Positions 1 to 10,560 of a stretch of DNA of 64,000 bases are shown piece by piece. The stretch covers positions 85,978,462 through 86,042,461 of the forward strand of contig NC_084834.1 in NCBI RefSeq assembly GCF_033115175.1, read 5' to 3'. A model generated the notes under the pieces. It saw nothing but the letters and a program-made list of their open reading frames with translations, was not told the origin of the DNA and ran no database searches. The position numbers and the translations under genes are program-made. Numbering within the stretch: position 1 is the stretch's first letter; the number at the start of each line of letters is the position of its first letter. This DNA is from Lepus europaeus (taxonomy: Eukaryota; Chordata; Mammalia; Lagomorpha; Leporidae).

Positions 1-960
1 TCTCTCAATTTTAGTGTAAAAATATTTCTGAAAGACATCACTACTACAAAAATCAGATTTACTTAATAGTCCATATGTAATTTAAACTTACAGAATAGAA
101 AAAGATATGATTTATTCATCCATTTAATCAGATTGGTTGATTCAATAATTATTCATTTAACACATACTATAGGCCAAGCACTGCACAAAAACTGGAAGAA
201 AGAAATATAAAATGCTAAAGATTACATTTTCTATAAAGTTATGGTGAATTTTCTAATTTTCTTAGGAATATACATGCCTGATTTTCTTTTAATGTAAAAT
301 ATTATTTGAGATTGTCTTCCCAAACCATAAGGGAATTCTCTTTATTGAAGCATTTTCCCTCTCAAACTGCATTTTTCAGTGTGCATTTATTACCTAGCAA
401 CCAAGCCATAAAAAAACTAATGTTGGATCTTAGATTGATAGGGTTTTTGGTAGCTGTAGTATAAAACATATTTTATGATGAAACCCATAGAAATTTCCTC
501 CTCAACAACAAAGGATTTAAGAATTATTGTACAGCTTGCTCACTTCAGGAAAACACATTTCAGCTTTCAGGGATTCCTGATTGATATTCTTTGAAATGCT
601 GAAAATATCACACTGGTAAATGATGCCCTGCAGACTCCAATCATCTTTTCATCTGTAGAACCATAGGCCAACGTAGTAAAAATCTTGTGACGGACTGAGT
701 ACATCCCACTTGGCATGAAGTGACAGCATCATTTCAGACCATGGTTGAAGCTTCAACAAAGCTAGCAAACAAGAATCGCTTACCCTGGCCAATGTTCTCC
801 TTGGATTTGTGAAAATTTGGCGGTCCTTGGATATGTGTGAAATGTTGTGATGTTCTTTAACTTGCTTTTAAAAATGAATGTCACTCCAAAATCTACTTTA
901 TGACTTCAAAATGTATTAAACATTAACCTTGAGAAACAGTGTTTTCAGTAGTCAAGCTGT
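1..960. other. unassigned AT-rich sequence
   Basis: No open frame, RNA gene or young repeat is recognisable here. The stretch around 150-235 loosely resembles an ancient L2/MIR-type fragment, but too weakly to call. On the minus strand near 800-850 there is a GC-richer patch ending in a donor-like gtaagc; it is treated under findings only. Confidence 0.4.
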
Positions 961-964
961 TTGT

Positions 965-1190
965 GTCTGAAACCAGATTGGCTAAATTCAAATTATGACC
1001 CTGTAATTCTAGTTGTAGGACCTTGGATGGTTTATGATTTAAAAACCTTGTACCTCAGTTTTCCTCTTTGTAAAATAGGGATAATGATGATGCTTGTCTC
1101 CTAGGATTGTTTTTGGGTTAAAATGAGGTAGTTCATTGAAAAGCACATAGAGTAACTGCTCAATTGATGGTAGCTATTATTATCAGATTT
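965..1190 (+). repeat. MIR SINE remnant
   Basis: The stretch runs in the order expected of MIR: an 'accttggatggtttat' core-like segment, then 'cctcagttttcctctttgtaaaatagggataatgatg', then a 3' part ending near 'gctattattatcagattt'. This is typical of a diverged mammalian-wide interspersed repeat in plus orientation. Divergence is high, so ends are approximate. Confidence 0.75.
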
Positions 1191-2314
1191 ATTTTCCTTC
1201 TGATGAGTCAGAAACTCAGTAGTGCCTTGATCCTTAGGTGACCTCGGCCTTTAATGTGTATTGACATCCTGCAACATTTCCATGAGTGGCCCTTTGAAAA
1301 GCTCTGCGCAATTTTCAAATCCCCAATTCCACTTTTCACTTTCATTAGGTGACCTTATGGCCTTTGGTAGTGAAACAATAGAGGCTTTCTGAAGGGGAGT
1401 CCATAAACACTCTCCTTTCCATTTAAAGATGGCTCTGAGCCATTGTGTTACTACCATGCTAGATTTGCTTTTGATCTGTAGGAAGAACACTCCCTCTTTC
1501 TTATCAAAGCCATTACTCCACTTGTGAAAGCTTTCTTATTATTTTAATTGTACATGTTTATGGTGTACAGTGTGATATTTTGATACATGCATTCAATGCA
1601 TGATGATCAATCAGGTCAGTTAGAATCTCAGGCTGCTTAAAAATTGTGTAAATATTTTTATTAAGACTGACTAATAGTAGGTTTTTATAGAACACAGTGT
1701 GATGTTTAGTAAATGTGTACAATGTTTACTGATTGAGTCACGATAATCAAAATTTTAATCTTTTTTCCTTTATGTTCTATTGGAAACTTTAAGCTCCACA
1801 CTTTCATTTGTTCATAAAATATGTAACGCTTTCATTCTGAATTTTAGTCACTCTACCATAGTATAGAAAACAGAACTTATATCCTTCTGAGTTTTGGTAC
1901 CTGTTATCCAACCTCCCTCTAATACCTCCCCATACCACTCTTCTCAGTCTGCAGTAACCCCTGTTGTATGTTCAGGTTAATTCCTTTTGGTTTCCAAAAG
2001 GGAAACTATGAAGTCTCCAAAAGGGAGACTATGAAGTATTTGCCTTTCTGTGTCTGCCTGAGTTCATATAAAGCAGCGTCCTCAAGCTCCATCCATTTGC
2101 TGCAAATAACATAATTTCACTCTATTATGATTGAATAATATTCCATTTTTCAGGTGGACACTTCACTTAAATATATATATAGGCTATTATGAATAGTGCT
2201 ACAATAAACATGGGAGATTAGGTACCACTTTCATATAATAATTCCTTTATTTTGGATATATACCCAGTAGTGGGATTGTTGGATCATATTGCACACACAT
2301 TTCTAGTTTTTTGT

Positions 2315-2608
2315 TTGTTTTTTTCTTAAAGATTTATTTATTTATTTGAAAGAGTTACAGAATGAGAGATATATTCCTTCTACTAGTTCACTTTGCAAAT
2401 GGCCGCAGAGGCCATAGCTGGGCTGATCTGAAGCCACTAGCTTCTTCTGGGTCTCCCACTTGGGTAATGGGGCCATCTTCTGCTGCTTTCCCAGGCACAT
2501 TAGCAGGGAGCTGGATCAGAAGTGAAGCAGCCAGGACTCAAACCAGCACCAAATGGAATGCCACACCACAGGTAGTGGATTAAACCACTAAGTCAATGCA
2601 CCAGTTCC
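2315..2608 (-). mobile_element. CSINE (C-repeat), minus strand
   Basis: Starts with the antisense tail 'aaagatttatttatttatttgaaag', runs through the conserved body ('gggtctcccacttgggtaatggggcc', 'agggagctggatcagaagtg') and ends at the antisense head. It is flanked by the target-site duplication catttctagttttt, seen before and after the insert. It lies inside the ancient L1. It is rather diverged and has lost the CT-rich block. Confidence 0.9.
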
Positions 2609-3371
2609 CATTTCTAGTTTTTTTGTTTTTTTTTTTAAGGTATGTCCATAATGGTTTCCATAGTGGATGCACTAATTTATAGTCATACCAATACTTAATA
2701 ATTTTCACTCTTTCTCCAAGACCTCATGAGCATTTATTGTGTTGATAATAGTATTCTCATTGTGGTTCTGATTCTATTTCCCTTTTTTCATTATTTTGAA
2801 TTTGAGCACTTTTCCATATGCTCAATGGCCACTTACATGTTTTCTTTTGAGAAATATTTATCCAGATCATTTGCTCATTTTAAAAACAGGATTATGCTTT
2901 TTTTCTGGTTAGTTCCTTAGACATACTGAATATTCACCCTACATAGGTGAAGAGTATGTAAATATTTCCTCCTCTTCAACTTGTTCTGTCTTCACTTGGT
3001 TAATTGTTATGCAGAATTTTCTTAGTTTGATATAATCCCATTTGTCTAGATTTGCTTTTGTTACTTTTGTTTTTGGGGTCTTATCCAAAATAATCTTCAC
3101 CTATAACAGTGTCTTGAAGTGTTTCTTGAAGTGTTTCTTCAATCATTCATGTAGTTTCAGTTCTGATATTTACATCTTTGATTCATGTTGGCTTGATTTC
3201 ATTCTTCTACATAAACACACACACAGAGATAGGTAAATAGATGGTAGGGTAGATTTTAGAGCTATCAATATCTGTATATCAATCAATCTATCATTTATCA
3301 TTTATCTATCTAGCCAGTTTCCAGCACCTCTCTAACATGTGTTCTTTGCAGCTTTGTCAAAAATCAGTTTT

Positions 3372-3704
3372 GGGGGCTGGTACTGTGGTGTAGTAGGCTA
3401 AGCCCATATGGGCATCAGTTTGTGTCCTGGTTGCTCCTCTTCCAATCCAGCTTTCTGATTACGGCCTGGGAAAGCAGTAGAATATGGCCCAAGTTCTTTG
3501 GCCCCACCCATGTGGCAGACCAGGAAGAAACTCCTGGCTCTTGGCTTCAGTCTGGCCCAGCATTGGCCATTGTGGCCATTTGGGGAGTGAACCAGCATGT
3601 GGAAGGTCTCTCTCTCTCTCTCACTCTCTCTCTCTCTCTCTCTCTTTCCTTCTATCTATATATAACTTTTTCTTTCAAATAAATAAAGCTTTTTAAAAAA
3701 GGAG
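3372..3704 (+). mobile_element. CSINE, plus strand
   Basis: The head 'gggggctggtactgtggtgtag' is followed by the CSINE body, a (CT)n tract at about 3607-3645 and the tail 'aaataaataaagc'. It interrupts the ancient L1 just after 'aaaaatcagttt'. L1 homology resumes at 'gttgacacgtagatctg'. Confidence 0.92.
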
Positions 3705-3789
3705 TTGACACGTAGATCTGTGTAGACTCTTGTTTGTCTAACATCATTCTGTTTCTCTTCTATTCCTATCCCACCAACTCATTCAACAG

Positions 3790-4730
3790 CAGCAACATGT
3801 ATTAGTTTAATTTCTTTAGATGACTCACTGCTGCAAAAGCTAATTCTGTTATCCACCCTTGTGTTTATGTTGAGGAAGTGTATGCGTGGGTTGGCATGCA
3901 GCAGCAATCTCTTTATCCACTAACAGCAAGATGAGCTAGGCTTGGGCTTTTGGTGAAGACTGACCTTGTTTGTCTGAAGAACTCCTCAAACTGCTGTGAC
4001 ATTGGTAGCATCTTTTGTACTTGTCTCAAAGTAGGAATAGTCACCATTGTCCCTGCACCAGGCTCTGGCTTCTTCTATTGAGACCTGTCCTTCAATTATG
4101 CAGATCTTGTTGCTCAAAACCAGGACAGGAAAGCTTTCAGGCTCTTTCACATCTGCATAATACATGGATTCTTTCTTCCAGTTACTCAGGTTTTGGAAGC
4201 TTTATCAATCATCCACACTGCAAGTACAGTCAGAATCTCTGTCTTCCTGCTTTGGAATCACTCTTGATCAGCTGTGTCCCAAATCTACATGGTAATAAAA
4301 TGTCCATCCACCTCCAAATTGTGATTTTAAAATGCCACACCAATTGTATGGAAGAGTTGAGCATCAGACTTCTTCATTAAATATCCATTCATAAGAGCAG
4401 TCTTCCCAACTCCATCATTTCCAAGAATTACTTTAAGAAGTGATGATTTCCCCGCCATTATTACTCTCAGGAACTTTGACTTCAGAACCTTTAATTGTCC
4501 AGTACAGGCGTCATTATCTTCTGGCGTTACTGGGAAGTAATCACTCTGACAACAGGGAAAAGCATTGCACCACAGTGGAAGTTCCTCGTGGCAACCCTGG
4601 TGGATAGCTCTGGCAGGCCTGCCTCAGTGCAAAGAGCACAGAAGAAAGGTCACAGATCAGCAGAGGCAGGGCTTTTAGGTTGCTCCAGGCCAAGCCTCCA
4701 AAGTGGAGTGAACCCCTTTGTTTACATTTG
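3790..4730 (-). pseudogene. RAB9A: RAB9A processed pseudogene
   Basis: On the minus strand an ATG at 4456-4458 opens a reading frame whose first residues (MAGKSSLLKVIL, then a P-loop-like GNDGVGKTALMN) match the late-endosomal small GTPase Rab9A. Switch II survives as WDTADQE and the C-terminus ends KPKPSSSCC at a stop at 3920-3922, including the prenylated double-cysteine motif. There are no introns. The frame is broken: in-frame stops follow 'TIGVAF' and 'HFITM', the middle is rearranged, and a block is missing before the C-terminal tail. The P-loop is GNDGVGKT where the family has GDGGVGKS. The 5'UTR-like sequence runs to about 4730 and the 3'UTR-like sequence to about 3790, where L1 sequence resumes on both sides. 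RAB9B is less likely because its C-terminal tail differs. It is a dead retrocopy inserted into the ancient L1. Confidence 0.9.
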
Positions 4731-5540
4731 AATTCCCCGTATTTCTTTGTCTTGCTTAATTGCTCTTGCTAATACCATACTGAATAAGAACAATGAAAGT
4801 GAATCCTGGTCTTGTTCCTGCTTTTCAAGGAAAAGTTTCAGCTTTTCTCACTCCTTAGAATATTGGATGTGTGTTCCTCATATATTGCCTTTACTATTTT
4901 ATACTTAATCTGTTGAGACCTTTTATCATGAAGGGGTATTGAATAGTATTCAATAGCTTTTCTGCATTTAGTGAGATGATGTGTTTTGCTCTTTGATCTG
5001 CAAATTTTTAAGTTTATTGACTTAATGAATGTGGAAATACGCTTGTATTCATGGAAAACACTCTATGATCATGCTGTACAATTGTTTTTTGATGTACTGT
5101 AGATTTTTAGTATTTTATTGACACTTTTGCATCAAGGGAACTGATTTGTAATGTTTTATTTTTACTCTTTTTTTTTTTTGCTGTCTTTGGTTTTGGTTTC
5201 AGGTTAATGCTGGCCTCATAAAAAGGGATTTGCTGAGTTTCTTCGTTCTTAATTTTTTGGACTAGTTTCAGATGTACTGGATTTTATTTCTTCTTTAGAA
5301 AGTGTGTAGAATTCAGCTAAAAAGCAGTGAAGTCCTTCATATTTTTTGATGGGAAACTTTAAATTATTGCTTTAATATTGTTACCAGTTATTGATCTGTT
5401 TTAGATTTTCTATATATTTATAATTCTTTCTTGATAATTTTTATGTATGAAAAAATTAATTTTTTCTAGATTTTCCAATTTTTAGCATATTGTTTTTCAT
5501 AGCAGTTTATGATTTGTTATGTTTTTCAAATATCTGTTCT

Positions 5541-5603
5541 ACCAATGGAAGGAAGACCTTTCTCTCTGTCTCTCTCTCTCTCACTACCTCTGTCCAAACA
5601 AAA
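5541..5603 (+). mobile_element. 63-bp CSINE 3' fragment with target-site duplication
   Basis: The piece 'gaaggaagacctttctctctgtctctctctctctc' is the CSINE segment leading into the CT tract. The nine bases atctgttct lie immediately before and after it. It appears to be an extremely 5'-truncated insertion into the ancient L1. Confidence 0.6.
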
Positions 5604-5840
5604 AATCTGTTCTAATGTCCCCTTTTTCAACATAACTATGTTTAGTTGATCTTTCCTCTATTTTTTCTGTTGGTCTGAGTAATAGTTTGTCAAGTTCATT
5701 TATACGTTCCAAAATCAGGGTTTTTTTAATATTCAGAGTTATCATATGTGATATATTGCTCAGGTAAATTTTTACAGGTGTCTTATGACAGAACAAAATG
5801 GCTTGACACATGAGACATAAAACAAAGAAAAGAGAAAACA

Positions 5841-6794
5841 AAAGATCATCTTGGAGAGGTTAAAGATTAATAACCAATATGTACCCACACCAAAATACGC
5901 AAGTCACATATTCAAATAATTTTTGTCTACAATTGCTTTTCTTCTACCAGTCTGAATTTGGAAAGAAAAGAACGAAGGGAAGTGTTGGCCTTGCCCCCTT
6001 GACCAGGCACTGTACTAGAGAAATCAGGGCGTGCTGACTTTGGTAAGAATTCTTTTTCCCCTTGGGCTTCTTCAGTTCTCCAAAAGTCTCATTTCATGCT
6101 CAGCAGTGAGATGAATGTCCCAGAAATTCCTGCCTTGCTTGCCAAAAACTATCAAGGAGTAAATACAATTTCTCCTCAACTCTCACAAGTTCAGAATTTG
6201 GAAAGAATCCTGTAATGAAAAAAAAAAAAAGATTATCAAGAGAAAAAGTAGTAGGTTTATTAGCAGATGCATTGCACATCACATTATAAAAAGTCTCAAT
6301 AAAAGGTAACTCAAAGCAGCAGCTTGGAATTGTGGCTTATGTAACTTGTTCAACAAAGAACAACCCATCATTAGGGGATGAGATAAGACAAAAAAAAGCA
6401 GTCTTAGGCTCCCAGAAGGGGGAAAGCTGAGGAAGGTACACTATGGGGAGTAAACTATGGGAGTAATATTTGCTTGTAGAGTCCTTGGGATCCATGTCAG
6501 AGCTGGAAAAGGTCATCTCCAGGGAGAAAGAGGTGGGGAGGTGGTCACCATTATAAATTTATGTCCTGCTTTAAGGTAAACCTGGGGGAAGGCAGAGAGG
6601 TTTTCTGACTTGGCTTCTTCTTGTCTTCATTTCAAAATTATGTCAAGGTGGCATACTCTGGCATAGTATGTTTTCATTTTCTCCATACCAAACAAAAATA
6701 TTACAAAAATCTCAAATTATAGGCTGATAAAGGATAAGAATGCTACTAAAAAAGAGGTCCATTAGAGGAAAAAACAAACTGGTTTAAGGTACTA
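5841..6794. other. SPC25 retrocopy 3'UTR and possible LTR-like sequence
   Basis: This lies between the end of ancient L1 homology and the C-terminal end of the SPC25 pseudogene. Part must be SPC25 3'UTR, but the stretch is longer than expected for that. The segment around 6420-6660 has a GC-richer, LTR-like character that I could not assign. No open reading frame of interest is present; an A12 tract lies near 6219-6231. Confidence 0.4.
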
Positions 6795-7013
6795 ATTATA
6801 TTAAATATAAACATGGCAGTAAAAGCTTTCTGAACATTGGCAAGAGAAGCAGTGCAATGTTGGTCTTCCTTACTTCCTCCTGAAGTTCTGCTAGGCCCTC
6901 AAGATGAGGAGCAGTCTGACACTTAAAGACCTGGCTATATATAGCTCCGGGAAAGCAAAAACAGGCTCTTGAGATGCGTAGGGTCGATGTTAGTGAATAT
7001 AAACTGCAATTTA
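6795..7013 (-). pseudogene. SPC25: SPC25 processed pseudogene, C-terminal part
   Basis: On the minus strand this encodes the C-terminal RWD-like domain of SPC25, a subunit of the NDC80 kinetochore complex. Recognisable runs are LQFIFTNIDP near 6998, then APHLEGLAELQEEVRKTN near 6870-6900, then LANVQKAFTAMF just before the end. At least one frameshift and in-frame stops separate these runs, so no product is expected. The N-terminal part lies 8.4 kb away at 15461-15985 in the same orientation. The two halves are contiguous in the parent protein, so the retroviral element between them was inserted into an existing SPC25 retrocopy. Confidence 0.88.
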
Positions 7014-7025
7014 CCACCTTTTTTT
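7014..7025. repeat. left target-site duplication of the ERV retrocopy
   Basis: The sequence ccacc followed by seven T lies directly left of the element. It matches ccacca plus a T-run beginning at 15461 on the right. The duplication is A-rich on the minus strand, as expected for an L1-endonuclease target, so the poly(A) tail of the insert cannot be told apart from the duplication. Confidence 0.6.
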
Positions 7026-7048
7026 GGGGGGGAGGTAAAATAGCAAGG

Positions 7049-7054
7049 TTTATT
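7049..7054 (-). promoter_or_regulatory. LTR polyadenylation signal AATAAA
   Basis: Reads AATAAA on the minus strand inside R. The element ends about 23 bases further on, the usual cleavage distance. The matching signal in the 5' copy is at 15302-15307. Confidence 0.85.
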
Positions 7055-7229
7055 AGGAAGGGACATCTGTAAGGATGGATGGGCACCTCTCCAGACAGAG
7101 CCTGAGAGACTGGGGAGGAGGAAGGAGGGAGGTTACATGTTGAGTGGAGAGATTACACCTGACCAGGCCAGGCCGGCGGCTCAGCGAAGATGCAGAGAGC
7201 TGAGCGCACAGTCCAGTTGAGGCTGAGGG

Positions 7230-7236
7230 TTTTTAA
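7230..7236 (-). promoter_or_regulatory. LTR TATA-like box
   Basis: TTAAAAA on the minus strand, 29 bases before the inferred R start at 7207. The position at which the other terminal copy begins independently supports this as the transcription start. Confidence 0.65.
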
Positions 7237-7593
7237 GGAGATGGGTCTGGCTTCCCCACCTCTGCTCCTCTTGGAACAAAGGGCTTTTGGATGTAAATAG
7301 AAAAACTTCTCTTGAAGGTCTGAAAAAAAGGACTTTATGGATGCAAATGTTATAAGACCGAGGAAGGGAGCAGGGTGTTTGAGATGCAGATACTAGGCTG
7401 CACCTGGGAGATTGTGGAAGATTGTCAGGCACAAGGGGTGGGGACCTCCACCTGGCAGGTTATCAGGTAGAAGGGGGCAGGGCAGGATGCCCCTGAAACA
7501 TTATCAGGATGCAGATGCATATGCTGTACATAGATGTCCTCTCTTTAGGCCTGTTACACACACATAAGTTCATAACTGACTTCCTACCTAACA

Positions 7594-7609
7594 TTCCCCC
7601 CTCAAGAGG
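7594..7609 (-). other. polypurine tract of the ERV
   Basis: On the minus strand a purine run (gaggggggaa) immediately precedes the TG that opens U3. This is the expected plus-strand primer site of a retrovirus. Confidence 0.7.
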
Positions 7610-7724
7610 TAATACCCAAAATTCTTCTTTGGGATTATGGATGGGGTTCTATTTTCTGTAACTTCTTCAAAGCTGGCATGTGGGCGTTGAGGAGGATTTG
7701 GGTATTTTCCTCTTGCTATCTGTC

Positions 7725-8110
7725 TTATGGTGTGCAACAGTGGCCTTGGAAAGACTGTCCTGCTCGGTCCAGAGGGCTGCTCAGGTCGTCCAATGGAATG
7801 GGCTGGAAGCCTTTTCTGACGACCATTTGGAGTTTGACAGTCTTTAGTCTGTTAGAGACAAAAGGAATAAGGGCATTAAAAACATAAGGTCCAAGAAGAA
7901 GCAGCAAGATTACAGAAGTTATTCGGCCAAGGAGAGGAAATAGGCAGGATTTCCATGACCAGATGTCAGGCCAGAAATCCCAGTCCTGCTTGGCCTGGTC
8001 CTGGAGCTGTTTGGAATTGTCCAGGAAAAGTACAAATTTGGGTTTGTACCTGTCCAGTCTGATTGACCCAGAGACAACATTTTTCCTGGAGCATGGCACA
8101 GATACCTCTC
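7725..8110 (-). pseudogene. ERV env remnant, transmembrane subunit
   Basis: This is the C-terminal part of a gammaretrovirus-type envelope TM subunit. The CX6CC motif used for disulphide linkage to SU lies at 8074-8100 (C-AMLQEK-CC), followed by L-W-V-N-Q-T-G. A frame change then leads into the membrane-proximal helix and a hydrophobic anchor (ITSVILLLLLGPYVFNALI), then a basic cytoplasmic tail ending near 7725. SU and the N-terminal part of TM, including the fusion peptide and immunosuppressive segment, are not recognisable upstream. The two visible parts are in different frames, so the piece is non-functional. Confidence 0.8.
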
Positions 8111-8400
8111 GGAGCAGCAGTTAGCATGTCCAATATTTTTTTTTTCTTTTATAACCTTTTGTGACTTCCACACACCCTCTTCAACTTACTTTAAACATTT
8201 TACCATTTCCATTCCAGTCTAGAGTAAACTAGCCATTAGGATAAAGTCATTCTTATAAACCATGTCCTTTCCTTATTTAAAAAGCTCTTTTCTTTTTAAC
8301 CATTCTTACCAACAACACTCTTTCCTTTTAAACCTTTCTTACCAAGCACACATTTTTATACTTGATGTTTTTCATAGAGCCTGGTTGGCTCTTTTTACCT
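8111..8400 (-). other. ERV internal sequence, unassigned
   Basis: This AT-rich stretch lies between the RNase H remnant and the env TM remnant. Integrase and env SU, which normally occupy several kilobases here, are absent. The element therefore carries a large internal deletion. Confidence 0.5.
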
Positions 8401-9740
8401 TACCAGAAGACTGAGGTCTCCATGCAGAGTGAAGATGCCTTACAAATCCCTTGTGTGATCTAGAGCTCTGGTTAAGGCAATCAGTTCCGCTAGCTGAGCA
8501 AAAGTTTCTGGGGGCAGAGCACACTTCAATAAAGTGCCATGCTGTAACTGTTGCATACCCTGAGAAGCAGGTCCTGTCTGACAAAACTGTTTCTGTCTGT
8601 GAACCAAACCTCATCTGCATTAGTCAGGGGGCTGCCTTTTAGGTCCCTTCTGCTGGCATAGATCAAGTCTATAGTCTCAGTACAGGAGTGGAGGGGACCA
8701 CTTTCCCCTGGAACTGGCATTAAAGTAACTGGGTTTAGAGTAGAGCAATGCCTTATTTTTACCTGAGGGTTTTCTAGAAGGAGGACCTGATATTTTAGTA
8801 TTCTACTATCTGTGAGCGAGTGAAAGCCCTTTTGCTCTAATAGAGAATTTATTTGATGTGAGGTATAAAGGGCGATATCTTGCCCCAGTGTAATTCTAGA
8901 TACCTCCTCTGTCAGCAAGGCAGCTGCTGCCATTGTCTTTAGGCAGTGAGGCCATCCTTGTGCAACCATGTCTAAGGTTTTAGAAAAGTAGCCCAGAGGT
9001 TGCTTAACAGGTCCCAGATCCTGAGTTAACCCTCCTAAGGTGACTCCCTGCCTCCCAGTGATGTACAGTTGGGAGGGTTTCTCTGGGCTTGGCAGTCCTA
9101 GCACAGGGGCTTTAGTCATAGCATCCTTTAGCTGAGCAAAGGCTGTGGTTTGCTCTTTCCCCCAAGGGAGGGGACTCTGCTTTGGCTGCCTGTCAAGAGC
9201 CTGGTTTAGGAACTGTGCTATTTCCCTGTATCTATTTTTTTATTTTATTTTTTTCTTTTTTTTTTTTTTTGACAGGCAGAGTGGACAGTGAGAGAGAGAG
9301 ACAGAGAGAAAGGTCTTCCTTATGCCGTTGGTTCACCCTCCAATGGCCGCCGCGGTAGCGCGCTGCGGCCGGCGCACCGCGCTGTTCCGATGGCAGGAGC
9401 CAGGTGCTTCTCCTGGTCTCCCATGGGGTGCAGGGCCCAAGCACTTGGGCCATCCTCCACTGCACTCCCTGGCCACAGCAGAGAGCTGGCCTGGAAGAGG
9501 GGCAACCGGGACAGGATCGGTGCCCCAACCGGGACTAGAACCCGGTGTGCCGGCGCCGCAAGGCGGAGGATTAGCCTGTTGAGCCACGGCGCCGGCCAAC
9601 TATTTCCCTGTATCTAGGAACCTGTAACCTGATAGAGAAAAGCTGGGACTGCCTGAAGTTTGCAGAAGTAGGAATTTGCTGCATGGCCCATATCCTCTCT
9701 GGGGCTGGTTTTCTCTCCCCAGGGGAGAGGATAAGGGTTA
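8400..9740 (-). pseudogene. ERV pol remnant: end of RT plus RNase H
   Basis: A 197-codon open frame at 8526-9119 resembles the connection region of gammaretroviral reverse transcriptase leading into RNase H. The recognisable order is TKAPVLGLPSPEKP, then LGPVKQPLGYFSKTLD, then the RNase H entry VWFTDRNSF. In the last motif the family has a Gly-Ser where this copy has Arg-Asn; the Asp is present. Further RNase H similarity (AELIALTRAL) continues past the end of the frame near 8480, after a frame change. Upstream, the RT thumb-like segment continues on both sides of the CSINE at 9236-9597. The polymerase active-site region and integrase are missing. No activity is expected. Confidence 0.82.
9236..9597 (-). 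mobile_element. full-length CSINE inside ERV pol
   Basis: The element runs from a poly-T start through the antisense purine tract (gagagagagac), the body, and the CpG-rich tRNA-like head (gttgagccacggcgccggcc). The target-site duplication ctatttccctgtatcta is perfect on both sides. CpG-rich, little-decayed sequence marks this as a young copy and shows the ERV was in place first. Confidence 0.95.
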
Positions 9741-10232
9741 AATAATTAACACTCTAATGGACTAGCAATGCTTTGTTTTCCTCCAGTTACCTAGTGGCTA
9801 GTTTTGCTAGGAAGTTAAGCCAATGTACAAGACTAGAGTCTCAGGCTGGGAAAGGAGACAGACTAACAAATCATTTGCATTTAATCAACTACATTATGGA
9901 TTATTGTGCACCCCCCTCAAGAGATAGTCCCTTTAAGTCCTCAGTGAGGACCTGTCCAAATAGGTGCAGGACTATCTGAGTTAGCTGTTACTGAAAGCCC
10001 TGTTTTTAGGAACAGGCAGGGAGGGCTTTCTCTAAGCTTAATACTATTGGATAGACGTTTAAGGCCTGGCTGTGTGAGGCCCAGACCTATCCAGGGGGTG
10101 CTGGAAGAGAATTGCAAGAGATGCGAATCTCCTTTAAGGGAAGCACCCTGTTGACTTGCATTACCTGGCTGGACTAGGAGGAGAGCTTTAATAGGAGGCT
10201 GATAGAAATAGGCAACTTGCGTTTCACTGACC
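9741..10232 (-). pseudogene. ERV gag-pro junction region, degraded
   Basis: Downstream of the nucleocapsid on the minus strand a 102-codon open stretch (9941-10249) would lie where protease belongs, but I cannot find the aspartic protease D-T/S-G motif. The block 10000-10230 aligns by eye with 19650-19870 and 52000-52270 of the two L1 chimeras. Confidence 0.5.
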
Positions 10233-10560
10233 CTAGGCCATCCCCTCAATAGCAGTGGCTGGAGCTAGAAGCTGGGCAGAGCCAAAGGCTTTGTAGCTCG
10301 GGGGCCACAGGATCTGTGGTTCTGAACCAGGAGTCCTTCGACACCCAGGGCAGTTCTGTGTCCAGTGGCCGTGCTCTTGGCAGAGCTGATAGAAGGCAGT
10401 TTCTGTCACGACAGCTGCTTGCCCAATGCCCTGGCTCCTTATATCAGCAACAGGTGCTGTTTGGGGTGCACTGGCCTTGCTGGGTCTCCTTGATGGCAGA
10501 TCACCGTGCAGAACAGCCATTGAATGGCCTATTGCCTATCCTCTGCTGCTAGCTTGCTCC
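10233..10560 (-). pseudogene. ERV gag remnant with nucleocapsid zinc knuckle
   Basis: The minus-strand frame at 10233-10520 contains C-QEHG-H-WTQN-C followed by PGC (about 10349-10390). This is the C-terminal three quarters of a CCHC zinc knuckle of a single-knuckle gammaretroviral nucleocapsid. The first cysteine of the motif is not at its usual place. Upstream residues (about 10520-10620) continue with a capsid-end-like EATSWVYFIRDQENEE. The reading frame is broken further upstream. A closely related segment occurs in both L1 chimeras (19930-20241 and 52286-52648). Confidence 0.78.

Larger units (their letters stand above)
1530..5840 (-). mobile_element. ancient L1, 3' half (interrupted)
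   Basis: Read on the minus strand this is the 3'UTR and the C-terminal half of ORF2 of an old L1. Visible landmarks are the antisense 'gtacatgtttatggtgtacagtgtgatattttgatacatg' 3' end near 1548, 'tggatatatacccagtagtgggattgttggatcata' at 2253, 'gcttttgttacttttgtttttggggtctta' near 3050, and 'ttcaggttaatgctggcctcataaaa' near 5200. It is interrupted by a CSINE at 2315-2608, a CSINE at 3372-3704, the RAB9A retrocopy at about 3790-4730 and a tiny CSINE fragment at 5541-5603. All coding frames are destroyed. The same element appears to continue at 16040-18300, on the far side of the SPC25 retrocopy. Confidence 0.75.
7026..7593 (-). repeat. 3' LTR, U3-R only
   Basis: U3 is about 386 bases and starts with TG at 7593 right after the purine tract. 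A TATA-like TTAAAAA is at 7230-7236. R begins about 29 bases downstream, near 7207, exactly where the right-hand copy begins. AATAAA is at 7049-7054 and the sequence ends near 7026 in a short C-run and A-run. U5 is absent. R is about 95% identical by eye to 15284-15460. Confidence 0.85.

Noticed and set aside
4015-4380. 121-codon plus-strand frame across the RAB9A copy
   Set aside because: It is antisense to the recognisable RAB9A pseudogene and matches nothing.
8372-9119. ERV pol frame as an active reverse transcriptase or RNase H gene
   Set aside because: Only the end of RT and a broken RNase H remain; the polymerase active site and integrase are missing and a key glycine-serine pair is altered.
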